From positions 1 to 64,000 of the forward strand of contig JADJHJ010000007.1 in assembly GCA_016707605.1 (NCBI GenBank): a DNA stretch of 64,000 bases, in the 5' to 3' direction. The translations under genes and the position numbers were made by a program. The notes below the pieces were generated by a model. The model ran no database searches. It was given only the letters and a program-made list of their open reading frames with translations, and was not told the origin of the DNA. This document shows, one piece after another, positions 52,101-61,896 of this stretch. Within the stretch, counting starts at the first letter, position 1, and the number at the start of each line of letters is the position of its first letter. Source of the DNA: Candidatus Promineofilum glycogenicum. Lineage in GTDB: Bacteria; Chloroflexota; Anaerolineae; Promineifilales; Promineifilaceae.

Positions 52101-55100
52101 ATGTTCTCCCTCGCCCAAATTCCGCCCGGCACGCTGGTTCTGCTCGTCGCGTCGGCCGTGCTGGCCTTTGTGGCCATCGTCCTGGCCGCCGTTTTCGCCC
52201 GCCGTCGCCGGTCGCGCCGCCGGCTGGTGCAGCGCGTGGCCGAACTGGAGGCGCTCAGCGCCGCCGGCCGGGCCATCGTCGCCGCCGAACTGGACGTGGA
52301 CGCCCTGTGCAACCTGATCGCCGAGCAGGCCGGGCAGATCATCGACAACCGCACCTTCCAGGTCGGCCTGTTCGACGACGGCTTCTACGACATCCGCTAC
52401 TGGACCATCGACGGCCGCCCCCAGCCCGTGCCGCAGTGCTTCGACCTGGAAGCGCCCCACGACCATGCCGCCTCGGCCGGCGGCCTGGTCGGCTGGGTGC
52501 GCGATTCGCAGCAGCCGTTGCTGGTGCGCGACTTCCAGCGCGAGATGGATCGCCTGCCGGCCCGCCCGGCTTATCACAGCGACGACCCGCCCCGCGCCGC
52601 CCTCTTCCTGCCCCTCGTCAGCGGCGGTCGCACCTTGGGCATCGTCGCCGCCCAGAGCACCCGCCCCGGCCACTTCAGCGACCAGGACTTGCGCCGGCTG
52701 ACCATTCTGGCCAATCAGGCCGCCGCGGCCATCGCCAACGCCCGCCTCTTCGCTCAGGAGCGCACCCGCGCCGCCCATCTGGAACTGGTGACTCAGATCG
52801 CCCGCCAGGTGAACGCCGCCGAGGAACTGGACGATGTATTGCAGCAAACCGTTAATCTGACCTGTAGCACCTTCGGCTTCCACCCGGTCACCATCTTCGG
52901 CATTGACCCGCTGACGCGCGAAGTGGTCATCCAGGCCAGCAGCCTGGGCGAACTGGACGCCGCCCGCGCCAACGGCCTACCCGGGCGGTGCGCCTGCCGC
53001 CCGGCCAGGGCATCATCGGCACGGCCGCGGCCACGCGCCGCACGGTGGCCGTCAACAACACCCGCGAGGACGAGCGCTTCCTGGCCCACCTCGACGGCAT
53101 CCCGGCCGAACTGAACCCCGACACCCAGGCCGAGATCGCCATCCCGCTGCTGGTCAACAACGAACTGCTGGGCGTCTTTGACGTGCAGAGCCAACAGGTG
53201 GGCGCGTTCGGGGCCACCGAGCAGGCCGTGCTGGAGACGCTGGCCGCCGAAGTCACCAGCGCCGTCTACAAGACGCGCCAACTGGCCCGCGAGCAGGAAC
53301 AGGCCTGGCTCAGCACCGCCCAACTTCAGGTGGCCGAGACCATCGGCCGCCACGACGAACGGGACGAGATGCTCAGCGCCGTGGCCCGCCTCGCCCCGCT
53401 GCTGGTCGGCGTCAACCTGTGCGCCTTTCTGCTGTGGAACGACGACGCCGAAGCCTACACCGGCGTGACCCTCGTCGGCCGCGGCGGCCACGAAGACCCG
53501 GCCTTCGCCGACCTGCGCCTGGCCATCGGCGACTGGAGCGCGCTCGACGCCGTCCACGTCGGCCGCCAGTCTCTGACCACCGCCCACGCGCCCGACTGGC
53601 TGCGCGCGGCCAGGACCGCCGGCTGCGCCTGCCTGCGCCTCTATCCGCTGCTGGCCAGCCCGACGCGCATTCGCGGCGTCATGCTGGTCGACTTGGGCGA
53701 CGCCGGGGACGGCTGTCTGGAGATGGACAACGGCATGGCCAACGGCCCAGGCTCCTTCGCCATCCGGCGCGAAGAACTGGTGCAGAACGTGGCCCGACAG
53801 ACGGCGCAAGGCCTGGAGAGCGCTTACCTGCGCGCCGCACAGCAGGAAGAGGCCTGGGTCAACACCGCCCTGTTGCAAGTGGCCGAGGCGGTCAACAGCC
53901 TGACCGACCTGAACGAGATTCTCGACACCATCGTCCGCCTGGTGCCGCTGCTGGTCGGCGTCGATGCCGTCTTCATTCTGGTCTGGGACGAGGAGCGGCA
54001 GATCTTCCAGGCCGGGCCGAGCTATGGCGTCAGCACCATGGGCCGCGGCCTGGTCGAGACGCTGGAGATCGACCGCGACGAGTTCCTGGCCATGTCGCCG
54101 CAACTGGCGCTGGACTTTAGCCTGCCGCGCCTGCCGGGCGCCGGCTACTACGCCATGCGCGTACCCGGCTGGCTGGAGACGGTGCTAAGCACGGGCACGG
54201 CCTACAACTTCCCGCTGGTGGCCCGCGGCCGGCTGGTCGGGGCCAAGATCGTCGGCCTGCGGCGCGACCGGCTGGGCCAGACACCCTTCTCCAACCGGCG
54301 CATCAACATCCTCAACGGCATCGCCCAGCAGGCGGCCACGGCCGTGGTCAACAACCAGCTCTACAAGGAGTCGTCGGAGCGGGCGCGGATGCAGCAGGAG
54401 CTGGACGTGGCCCACACCATCCAGGCCAGCTTCCTGCCCGACGGCAGCCCCAGCATCCCCGGCTGCTCGGTGGCCACCTACTGGCAGGCGGCGCGCCAGG
54501 TCGGCGGCGACTTCTACGACTTCCTGCCGCTCGACGATGACAAGTGGGGCATCGCCATCGCCGACGTGGCCGACAAGGGCGTGCCGGCGGCGCTGTTCAT
54601 GGCCCTCAGCCGCACCATCCTGCGCGCCGTGGCCTTCAGCCACAACGACCCGGCTTACGTCCTGGCGCGGGCCAACGAGATCATCGCCCGCGAGGCGCGC
54701 TCCGACCTGTTCGTGACCGTGTTCTATGGCGTCTGGGACCCGGCCACGGAGCGCTTCACCTACGCCAATGCCGGGCACAACCCGCCGCTGCTGATGCAGC
54801 CCAACGGCAACTTCCAGCCCTTGCTTGGCCACGGCATGGCTCTGGGCATCCTGCCCGAAGTGCAGATGAAGAGCCACTCCATCGCCCTGCGGCCGGGCGA
54901 AACGATTATCTTCTACACCGATGGCGTCACCGAGGCGCTCAACGAGGACTTCGACGAGTTCGGCCTGGAGCGGCTGCAAGTGGCGGCGCGCACGGCCGCC
55001 CGCCAGCCGGCCCCGGCCATCGTGCGCCAGATCACCGACAACATCCGCGACCACACCGGCCAAACGGCGCAGTTCGACGACATGACCCTCATCATCCTCA

Positions 55101-55132
55101 AGCGGCTGGGGGGCAAGGCGGGGGCGCATTAA
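52101..55132 (+). CDS. Membrane-anchored GAF-SpoIIE (PP2C) phosphatase, frameshifted
   Basis: About 1010 residues when rejoined. An N-terminal membrane helix (VLLVASAVLAFVAIVLAAVF) is followed by a GAF domain (ALSAAGRAIVAAELDVDALC), a second GAF-like domain split by a frame change near 52985 (LPPGQGIIGTAAATRRTVAV continues it), then two further GAF-like modules (about 53340-53830 and 53880-54360) and a SpoIIE/PP2C phosphatase domain: VGGDFYDFLPLDDD, DVADKGVPAALFMAL, YANAGHNPPLL, FYTDGVTEALNE and QFDDMTLIIL. It is the natural phosphatase for the STAS proteins encoded upstream (RsbU-like). The GAF array would sense small molecules or redox state. The one-base break is probably a sequence error. 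Confidence 0.9.
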
Positions 55133-55187
55133 ACGCGGTCGCTGTGGCCGGTCGTCTGGCCGGGCTACCCTTTTACTGCTGCTGACG

Positions 55188-56602
55188 TTGGCCCTGTTCG
55201 CCGGCGCTGCCTGCCGCGCCCGGACCGCCACCGTCCCGGTGGCCTCTCCAACCATCTCGCCGGCGACGACCGTCACCCTGCCCCCGCCGCCCACCACGGA
55301 GTCCGCATCTGAGGATGCGGACGCCGCGGCGGCAGGCGCAACCGCCACCGCGCCGATAGACGCTACGGCGACCCCCATCTACCCTGGTCCTCTCTCGCCT
55401 CCTTGTGGCCTGAGCCTGCCGGCCCTGCCGCCCACCGTCCGGAGGCCCCACCCGAGCAGCCACGCCGCAACGGCGCAACGGATGAAGCCGCCCTGCGCAC
55501 CGTCGTCCCCGAAGCGGCCTGGCCGGCGCTGGAGCGGTTGCTCGACGCGCCCGACACCGTTGGCCTCGTCGCCTACCAGCTTGGCCGCGACAGCGAGGGC
55601 ATCTTTTGGAACGCCGACACGCCCATGCCGCTCATCTCGGTGGCCAAGATCATCACCCTGGTGGCCTACGTCGAAGCCGTCGCTGCCGGCGAACTCAACT
55701 CGCTGGAAACGGTTCCACTGACCGACCTGGAGCGCTTCTACCTGCCCAACTTCGACCTGGGCGCGCACCGGCGGGCCATCGCTGAACTGCGCGAAGAGGG
55801 GCGGCTCATCTCGCCCGACGACAACCCGGCCGTGACCCTGGCCGAAGTGCCGTGGATGATGATCCGCCACAGTTCCAACGCCGCCGCCGACTACCTGCAC
55901 CTGCGGCTGGGTCAGGCGCGCATCGAGGAGACGGCGCTTGCCCTGGGGCTGGGCGAGCCGGCCGGAACGACTGGCTTGGCGAGTCGCCATACCGCCCCCT
56001 GCCCCTTCCTGGGCCAGTTCCTGCTGATGGCCAACCACAGCCGCGCCCAAGCCAACGACCGCGCCGCGCTGGCCGCCTACCTGGACGACCCGGCGGCCTA
56101 CGGCCGCGACGTGGCCCTGTTGGCCGACGCCTACGCTAACCAGGAAACGTTCCGCGCCGCCGAGGCCGCCTGGCGCGAGCGCAACCGGCGGCCGTCCATC
56201 GACACGCAGCGCTTCTTCGCCGCCGAGTTCGCCCCGCGCGGCACGGCCCGCGCCTATGCCGCGCTGATGGCCCGCCTGGCCCAGAACGGGCTGAGCACCG
56301 CCGACAGCAGCTTTCAGGCCCGGCGCTACCTGGAGTGGCCCAACCAGTTCGAGGCCAACGTGTCGTGGGCCAGCAACGTCGGCTACAAGAACGGCGCGCT
56401 GCCCGGCGTGCTGACGACCGTCTACTACGCCTATCGCTGGGACGACCCCGCGCCGGTTGTCGTGGCCCTCTTCTACCGCGACCTGCCCCAGGACACCTAT
56501 CGCCAATGGCGCAACGACCTGCCCCACGACGAACTGGCCCGCTGGCTGCTGTCCGAGCCGACGGCGATTGCCGCGCTGCGGGAATTGGGAATTACGAATT
56601 AG
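55188..56602 (+). CDS. Class-A beta-lactamase-like serine hydrolase lipoprotein, frameshifted
   Basis: The N-terminal frame has a lipoprotein-like signal (LLLLLTLALFAGAAC) that extends upstream of the TTG at 55188 to about 55167 with no usual start codon, so the true start is lost, perhaps by a small indel near 55160. After a PT-rich linker the frame changes near 55435 to PEAPPEQPRRNGATDEAALR. The hydrolase domain has the SxxK motif ISVAKIITLV (nucleophile Ser) and SxN in HSSNAAADYL; the C-terminal part (WASNVGYKNGALPGVLTTVY) aligns with the KTG strand region but lacks KTG. Likely an exported penicillin-binding or beta-lactamase-fold protein; activity is uncertain. Confidence 0.8.
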
Positions 56603-56719
56603 GAGGGTGGCGGGGCACCACAACTACTGACACCGACTGACCACTCAATGAGCGTCCTTCCCCACAACGCCACCTTCAGGATAATCTTAATGGACGTGCG
56701 TTATAAGTAACAAAACTCT

Positions 56720-57727
56720 ATGGCCGACGAAACGACACCCCCCCGACCGCGCCGGACAACGGCGCGACGCCCCAACCGACAGAGACCCGCGACAGACCGG
56801 CCCGGCCTGGGCGTCGTCCTGCTCGTGATCCTGCTGCTCACCGCGCCGCTGGTGGGCCTGCTCTATCTGGGTGCGCAACTGCTGCGCCTGCCCTTCCCGC
56901 CGTTCGACCTGTACGACTGGCCGGTGCGCGCCGGGTTTGCTCCCTGGGCATCGCTGGCCACAACTCTGAGCACGCCCATAGACGGCGGCAACATCGCCCA
57001 GAACGCGCCATTGACCCAATGGCTGCTTGGCCTGTCGCTGTTTGTGGCCCTGGCCGTCGGCGTCGGGCTGGTCTTCTACGCCTACGCCGTCCGCCGCGGC
57101 CAGACAACTGACACGATTGACGGCATCATCGCCGGCGCGCTGCTGGCCGTGCCGATGATCTTCGTCGCCCTGGCCGTCGGTAGCTCAACTCTGCCCGCGC
57201 CGCTAGTCGTCGTCTGGCTGGCCGCGCTGTTCATCGCCTGGGGTATTGCTCTCAGCTACGCCCTCGGCCGCCTCATGCCCCGGCCCGCGCCCGCCGCCGT
57301 GGCCGCCGACGACTGGCCGGCCGTCCCCGCCCCGCCGTCCGGCATCGACCGCCGCCGCTTCCTGCTCCAATTGGGGGCCAGTACGGCCGCCGTCACCGCC
57401 ATCACGGCCGCGGCGGGAGCCACTCTGGCCCGCAGCCAGGAGGCCGCCGCCGTCCGGCGCACCTTGCCCATGATCGCGCCCGAATTCCGCGCCGCGCAGA
57501 GCGAACTGTTCGGCCAGTTCCGCCGCTTTGCCATCGTCCGCAACGGCGCGGAGCCAGTCGAAGCGTCGAACGTGCTGGCGTTGGGCGCGGAGTACCCCGA
57601 CCGCAACTACGTCTCCATCTGGCTGGGCGGCCACAGCCCCATTGTCATCTACGATAGTCTGGAGACGGCGCTGTCCGCCTACAGCACTGCCGATGAGCCG
57701 GCTGGTCTTTACTGGTTGGATGCCTAA
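56720..57727 (+). CDS. Membrane protein with an internal twin-arginine motif
   Basis: 335 residues. An Arg/Pro-rich cytoplasmic start is followed by a helix (GVVLLVILLLTAPLVGLLYL), an external loop (LYDWPVRAGFAPWASLATTL), and three more helices up to about residue 195. A second targeting-like element then appears: DRRRFLLQLGASTAAVTAIT, a twin-arginine-type sequence of the kind seen before exported cofactor proteins. The C-terminal 90 residues (FRRFAIVRNGAEPVEASNVL, YVSIWLGGHSPIVIYD) are soluble and short. In related layouts such a stretch leads into a molybdopterin oxidoreductase, which is absent here, so this may be a truncated or stand-alone form. I do not recognise a named family. Confidence 0.7.
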   Translation: MADETTPPRPRRTTARRPNRQRPATDRPGLGVVLLVILLLTAPLVGLLYLGAQLLRLPFPPFDLYDWPVRAGFAPWASLATTLSTPIDGGNIAQNAPLTQWLLGLSLFVALAVGVGLVFYAYAVRRGQTTDTIDGIIAGALLAVPMIFVALAVGSSTLPAPLVVVWLAALFIAWGIALSYALGRLMPRPAPAAVAADDWPAVPAPPSGIDRRRFLLQLGASTAAVTAITAAAGATLARSQEAAAVRRTLPMIAPEFRAAQSELFGQFRRFAIVRNGAEPVEASNVLALGAEYPDRNYVSIWLGGHSPIVIYDSLETALSAYSTADEPAGLYWLDA

Positions 57728-57731
57728 CTTC

Positions 57732-57809
57732 AGAACTTAACGCCAGGGCGCCAGGGCGCAAAGAGACTCTTTAGCGTCTTTGCGCCCTGGCGTCCTGGCG
57801 TTAAGTTCT
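57732..57809. repeat. Long inverted repeat, family B (CGCCAGGGCGC variant)
   Basis: AGAACTTAACGCCAGGGCGC-type left arm and its complement around a CAAAGAGACTCTTTAG-like centre; nearly perfect over about 34 bases. It follows the stop of the membrane protein gene by five bases. Confidence 0.9.
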
Positions 57810-57901
57810 TGCTCTACAGTTTGACAGCAGCCAACAACCAGGCGTATCATCCCCTTATAGCGTGGCCAGGTGGCCACTACCCCGCCAAGGAAGGCAACCA
57901 A

Positions 57902-58345
57902 ATGGCCAAGAAGACCCAGGAAACCCTATCGCCCATCAGCCCGGACTTGCTGGAGATTCTGCGCGATCCGCAGGCGCTTCAGCAGGCGGGCCGCCACGCC
58001 GCGGACCCCGGCCGGCTGGAACTGGTGCACGGCAGTTGGCTGGTGTCGGCCGACACCGGCTACAAGTACCCCATCCGCGACGGCATCCCGGTGATGCTCA
58101 TCGAGGAAGGCGCGCGCTGGAAGGACACGCCCGTCGACGCTCTGCCCGTGCCGCCGCCGCCGGCCATCGAGCCGGTCGTCGTCGAGACGCGCGCGACCGA
58201 GGCCGTGGCCGAACCAGCGGCCGACAACCATCTCGCCCTGCTGGTGGCCATCGCCGCCCTGGTTGTCGCCCTGCTCATCCTCGTCGGCCTGAGCCGCCGC
58301 CACGCCGCGCCCGACGAGGCGCTGCCGGAGCCACTCGTGCCATGA
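57902..58345 (+). CDS. Trm112-like domain protein with C-terminal membrane helix
   Basis: 147 residues from ATG 57902 (ribosome site AAGGAAGG). Residues about 14-70 form a Trm112/UPF0434-type domain (LLEILRDPQ, GSWLVSADTGYKYPIRDGIP, VMLIEEGARW), but the zinc-binding cysteines of classical Trm112 are absent. A Pro/Val-rich linker leads to one membrane helix (LALLVAIAALVVALLILVGL) and a short tail. The last bases overlap the aceK start as ATGA, so the two are translationally coupled. Trm112-like proteins usually activate methyltransferases; pairing with AceK is unexpected and function here is unknown. Confidence 0.8.
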   Translation: MAKKTQETLSPISPDLLEILRDPQALQQAGRHAADPGRLELVHGSWLVSADTGYKYPIRDGIPVMLIEEGARWKDTPVDALPVPPPPAIEPVVVETRATEAVAEPAADNHLALLVAIAALVVALLILVGLSRRHAAPDEALPEPLVP

Positions 58346-60075
58346 GTCGCCTGACGGACAGCCGTCTGGCCGTCGTCGGCGCCGGAACGCTCCAGACCGC
58401 CTACGTCACGCTCCACGACCAGTTTCAGGCCACCACCACCCAGGCCAAGCAACGCTTCGAGACGCAGGACTGGGCCGGGATGCAGGCCGACGCCGCCGCG
58501 CGTCTGGGCCTCTACCGGCGCATCGTCGATCTGGTCGAGGCGGCCATGCGCGACCTGCTGGGCGACCGGCTGGACAACAAGCTCATCTGGGCCAGCATGA
58601 AGGCCGTCTACTCCGGCCTCATCGCCGGGCGCGACGACTGGGAAGTGGCCGAGACGTTCTTCAACTCGGTCACGCGCCGCATCTTCACCACCGTCGGCGT
58701 CGATCACCAGATCGAGTTCGTGGCCACCGACTTCGAGACGCCGCCCACCCGGCCGCAAGCGCCCGTCTATCGCGTTTATAACCGTCATGCCTCGACGGTC
58801 GAACTGGTGACAGCCATCCTGAGCGACTATCGCCTGGCCGTCCCGTTCCGCGACCTGGCCGAAGACGCTCGCCTGGTGGCGGCGCGCATCGAGGCCCAAC
58901 TGGAGTCGCTCAATACGCTGCGCACGGTGGAACGGGTGGAGATGATCAAGCCGGCGTTCTATCGCGGCATGGGGGCCTACCTGGTCGGCCGCCTGTTCAG
59001 CGGCTCCCACAGCATCCCCCTGGCGCTGGCCCTGCTCCACACGCCGCAGGGTGTCACCGTCGATAGCGTGCTGCTCGACGAGGACAGCGTCAGCATCCTC
59101 TTCAGCTTCGCCCACTCCTACTTCCACGTCGACGTCGAGCGCCCCTATGACCTGGTGCACTTCCTGAAGAACATCATGCCGCGCAAGCGCACCGGCGAAC
59201 TCTACATCTCTATCGGCTATCACAAGCACGGCAAGACGGAGCTATACCGTGACCTGCTCGACCACCTGGCTTACACCCAGGAGCGCTTCGAGATCGCCCG
59301 CGGCCAGCGCGGCATGGTCATGCTCGTCTTCACCATGCCCAGCTACGACATCGTCCTGAAGCTGATCAAGGACCACTTCAACTACCCCAAAGACTCGACG
59401 CGCAAGGAGGTCATGGCCAAGTATGACCTGGTCTACCGCCACGACCGGGCCGGCCGGCTGGTAGACGCGCAGTCGTTCGAGTATCTGGAGTTCAGCCGCG
59501 ATCTCTTCTCCGAAGAGCTACTGGAGGCGTTGCAGCGCGATTGCAGCCAGTCGGTGTGCATCGGCGACGACACCGTTGTGCTGGCCCACGCCTACTTCCA
59601 GCGCCGCGTCATCCCGCTGGACATCTTCGTCCGCGAGGCGCGCGAGGCGGCGGCCGGCGCGGCGGTCATCGACTACGGCCAGGCGATCAAGGATATGGCC
59701 TGTAGCAACATCTTCCCCGGCGACATGCTGCTGAAGAACTTCGGCGTCACCCGCCACGGCCGCGTCGTCTTCTACGACTACGACGAACTGTGCCTGTTGG
59801 AAGAGTGCAACTTTCGCCGCCTGCCGCCGACCGACCGCTATGAAGAGGAGTTGGCCTCCGAGCCGTGGTTCCACATCAACACCAACGACATCTTCCCGGA
59901 GGAGTTCCCCAACTTCCTCGGCCTCAGCGGGCCGCTGCGCGAGGTATTCGAGACGCACCACCGCGACCTCTACAGCGCCGACTACTGGCGCGCCCGCCAG
60001 GAAGCTATCTGCGCCGGCGAACGGGCGCACATTTACCCCTATCAGGCAGGCCAACGCCTGCACCAAGGAGTCTAA
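58342..60075 (+). CDS. aceK: Isocitrate dehydrogenase kinase/phosphatase
   Basis: 577 residues, essentially the same length as the E. coli enzyme. AceK switches isocitrate dehydrogenase off (kinase) and on (phosphatase), directing isocitrate to the glyoxylate bypass. The catalytic half is strongly conserved: AYFQRRVIPLDIFVREA, IDYGQAIKDMACSNIFPGDM, LLKNFGVTRHGRVVFYDYDE (metal and catalytic Asp in DYDE) and LLEECNFRRLP. The N-terminal regulatory half has FYRGMGAYLVGRLFSG. The start at 58342 overlaps the stop of the Trm112-like gene. In enterobacteria aceK follows aceB and aceA; neither is here. It is followed after three bases by an aldo/keto reductase gene. Confidence 0.95.
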   Translation: MSRLTDSRLAVVGAGTLQTAYVTLHDQFQATTTQAKQRFETQDWAGMQADAAARLGLYRRIVDLVEAAMRDLLGDRLDNKLIWASMKAVYSGLIAGRDDWEVAETFFNSVTRRIFTTVGVDHQIEFVATDFETPPTRPQAPVYRVYNRHASTVELVTAILSDYRLAVPFRDLAEDARLVAARIEAQLESLNTLRTVERVEMIKPAFYRGMGAYLVGRLFSGSHSIPLALALLHTPQGVTVDSVLLDEDSVSILFSFAHSYFHVDVERPYDLVHFLKNIMPRKRTGELYISIGYHKHGKTELYRDLLDHLAYTQERFEIARGQRGMVMLVFTMPSYDIVLKLIKDHFNYPKDSTRKEVMAKYDLVYRHDRAGRLVDAQSFEYLEFSRDLFSEELLEALQRDCSQSVCIGDDTVVLAHAYFQRRVIPLDIFVREAREAAAGAAVIDYGQAIKDMACSNIFPGDMLLKNFGVTRHGRVVFYDYDELCLLEECNFRRLPPTDRYEEELASEPWFHINTNDIFPEEFPNFLGLSGPLREVFETHHRDLYSADYWRARQEAICAGERAHIYPYQAGQRLHQGV

Positions 60076-60078
60076 CAC

Positions 60079-61077
60079 ATGGAGTATCGTCGTCTGGGCA
60101 AGTCTGGCCTGCCGGTCAGCGCCCTGTCTTTTGGTTCCTGGGTGACGTTCAGCACCCAGATGGGCGTCGAACAGGCGCTGGAGACCATGACCGCGGCCTA
60201 TGACGCCGGGGTGAACTTCTTCGACAACGCCGAGGTCTACGCCCTGGGCCAGTCGGAGACGATCATGGGCGAGGCGCTGCAAAAGGCCGGCTGGCGGCGC
60301 GACAGCTACATCGTCTCCAGCAAGGTCATGTGGGGATCGGTCGATAACCCCAAGCCGACGCAGCGCGGGCTGCACCGCAAGCACGTCTTCGATGCCTGCC
60401 ACGACGCCCTGCGCCGGCTACAGGTGGAGTACCTTGACCTCTACTTCTGCCACCGCCCCGACATCAACGTGCCGATGGAAGAGGTCGTGCGCATGATGAC
60501 CGAACTCATCCACCAGGGCAAGGTGCTCTACTGGGGCACGTCGCAATGGTCGGCGCAACAGCTCAGCGAGGCTTATGGCGTGGCCCGGCAGTACCAGCTC
60601 ATCCCGCCGACGATGGAGCAGCCGCAATACAGCATGTTCCACCGCGAGAAGGTCGAGGCGGAGTTCGCGCCGCTCTATGACACCATCGGCCTGGGCACGA
60701 CCACCTTTTCGCCGCTCTACTTCGGCATCCTGACCGGCAAGTACAACGACGGCATCCCCGCCGATTCACGGGCCTCGCTGCCCGGCTATGAGTGGGTGCG
60801 CGAGAACGTCGAGAGCGAGCGCGGGCAGCAGCAGATCGCCAAGGTGCGCCAACTCATGCCCATCGCCGAGGGGCTGGGGGCGACGATGAGCCAGTTGGCC
60901 ATCGCCTGGTGTCTGCGCAACCCGCGCGTCAGCACGGTCATCCTGGGCGCGTCGCGCGTGTCACAGGTGCATGAAAACCTGAAGGCGCTTGACGTGCTGC
61001 CGCAGCTGACCGACGACGTGATGACGGCCATTGAGGACGTGCTGGGCAACAAGCCGCCGCAGCCGGAAGCGTATTAG
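60079..61077 (+). CDS. Aldo/keto reductase
   Basis: 332 residues, of the branch related to the voltage-gated K+ channel beta subunit and YghZ-type reductases. Seen: MEYRRLGKSGLPVSALSFGS, catalytic Asp and Tyr in FFDNAEVYALGQSE, Lys in VSSKVMWG, His in LYFCHRPDINVP, and the NADPH-binding end VILGASRVSQVHENLKAL. Reactions in this group are NADPH-dependent reduction of aldehydes, including methylglyoxal. It begins three bases after the aceK stop and probably shares its transcript. The next gap holds an inverted repeat. Confidence 0.92.
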   Translation: MEYRRLGKSGLPVSALSFGSWVTFSTQMGVEQALETMTAAYDAGVNFFDNAEVYALGQSETIMGEALQKAGWRRDSYIVSSKVMWGSVDNPKPTQRGLHRKHVFDACHDALRRLQVEYLDLYFCHRPDINVPMEEVVRMMTELIHQGKVLYWGTSQWSAQQLSEAYGVARQYQLIPPTMEQPQYSMFHREKVEAEFAPLYDTIGLGTTTFSPLYFGILTGKYNDGIPADSRASLPGYEWVRENVESERGQQQIAKVRQLMPIAEGLGATMSQLAIAWCLRNPRVSTVILGASRVSQVHENLKALDVLPQLTDDVMTAIEDVLGNKPPQPEAY

Positions 61078-61145
61078 GTTCCAGGGGCCAGGTTCCAGGG
61101 GCCAGGGAAGAGCGCTTCTCCCTGGCCCCTGGAACCTGGCCCCTT
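61078..61145. repeat. Inverted repeat of GGTTCCAGGGGCCAGG type
   Basis: Left arm units GGGGCCAGGTTCCAGGGGCC (from about 61084) pair with CTGGCCCCTGGAACCTGGCC on the right (to about 61143); centre AAGAGCGCTTCT. It fills the gap between the reductase and phosphorylase genes. Confidence 0.88.
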
Positions 61146-61152
61146 TCCTGCT

Positions 61153-61896
61153 ATGAGCCAACACGAACTCCCCATCACCGGCCTGCCCATCGGCCAGGTC
61201 AGCCCGTCGGTCATCGTCTGCGGCGACCCGGCGCGGGCCGAGCGCGTGGCCGCCCGGCTCGACGGCGCGACGCTGCTCAGCGACCGGCGCGAGTACCGCG
61301 CCTATCGCGGCCACAGCGACGGCCTGCCCATCACCGTCTGCTCCCACGGCATCGGCGCGCCGGGCGCGGCCATCGCCTTCGAGGAGCTGATCGCCGCCGG
61401 CGCGCGACGCATCATCCGCGTCGGCACGTGCGGCGGGCTGCAACCCGACTTGGCCGCCGGCGATCTGATCGTGGCCACCGCCGCCGTCCAGAACACCGGC
61501 TACGGCCGCGAGACCGTCCCCGACGGCTATCCGGCGGCGGCCGACCCGGCATTGACGTTGGCCCTGGCCCGCGCCGTGACCGACACCGGCCACGCCGCCC
61601 GCCGCGGCATCGTCCTCTCGCGCGATAACTTCTACGCCGGCGTGGCCGCGCCGGCTGCGCCCGACTATCGCACCCTGTCGGCGGCCCGCGTGCTGGCCGT
61701 GGAGATGGAGTGCGCGGCGCTGTTTCTGGTCGGCGCTCTGCGCGACGTGCCGACGGCGGCCATCCTGGTCGTCGATGGCAACGTGCTGGCCGTCGGCGAG
61801 AGTTTCGAGACCTACCAGCCCGGGCAGCCGGTCGTCGCCGGCAGTGTGGCTACGGCCATCGATTGCGCCCTGGCCGCCTTGCGGAGCGCCTCATGA
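61153..61896 (+). CDS. Nucleoside phosphorylase (PNP/UDP family)
   Basis: 247 residues. Phosphate-binding GDPARAERVAARLDG near the N-terminus, ICSHGIGAPGAAIAFEEL-like segment (ITVCSHGIGAPGAAIAFEEL), IRVGTCGGLQPDLAAGDLIV, and the base/ribose pocket VLAVEMECAALFLVG. This is the hexameric uridine/purine phosphorylase family that splits nucleosides with phosphate. The pyrimidine/purine choice cannot be settled by eye; the length and VEMECA motif lean to a uridine-phosphorylase-like member. The stop overlaps the next start (ATGA), so the acetyltransferase is coupled to it. Confidence 0.9.
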   Translation: MSQHELPITGLPIGQVSPSVIVCGDPARAERVAARLDGATLLSDRREYRAYRGHSDGLPITVCSHGIGAPGAAIAFEELIAAGARRIIRVGTCGGLQPDLAAGDLIVATAAVQNTGYGRETVPDGYPAAADPALTLALARAVTDTGHAARRGIVLSRDNFYAGVAAPAAPDYRTLSAARVLAVEMECAALFLVGALRDVPTAAILVVDGNVLAVGESFETYQPGQPVVAGSVATAIDCALAALRSAS

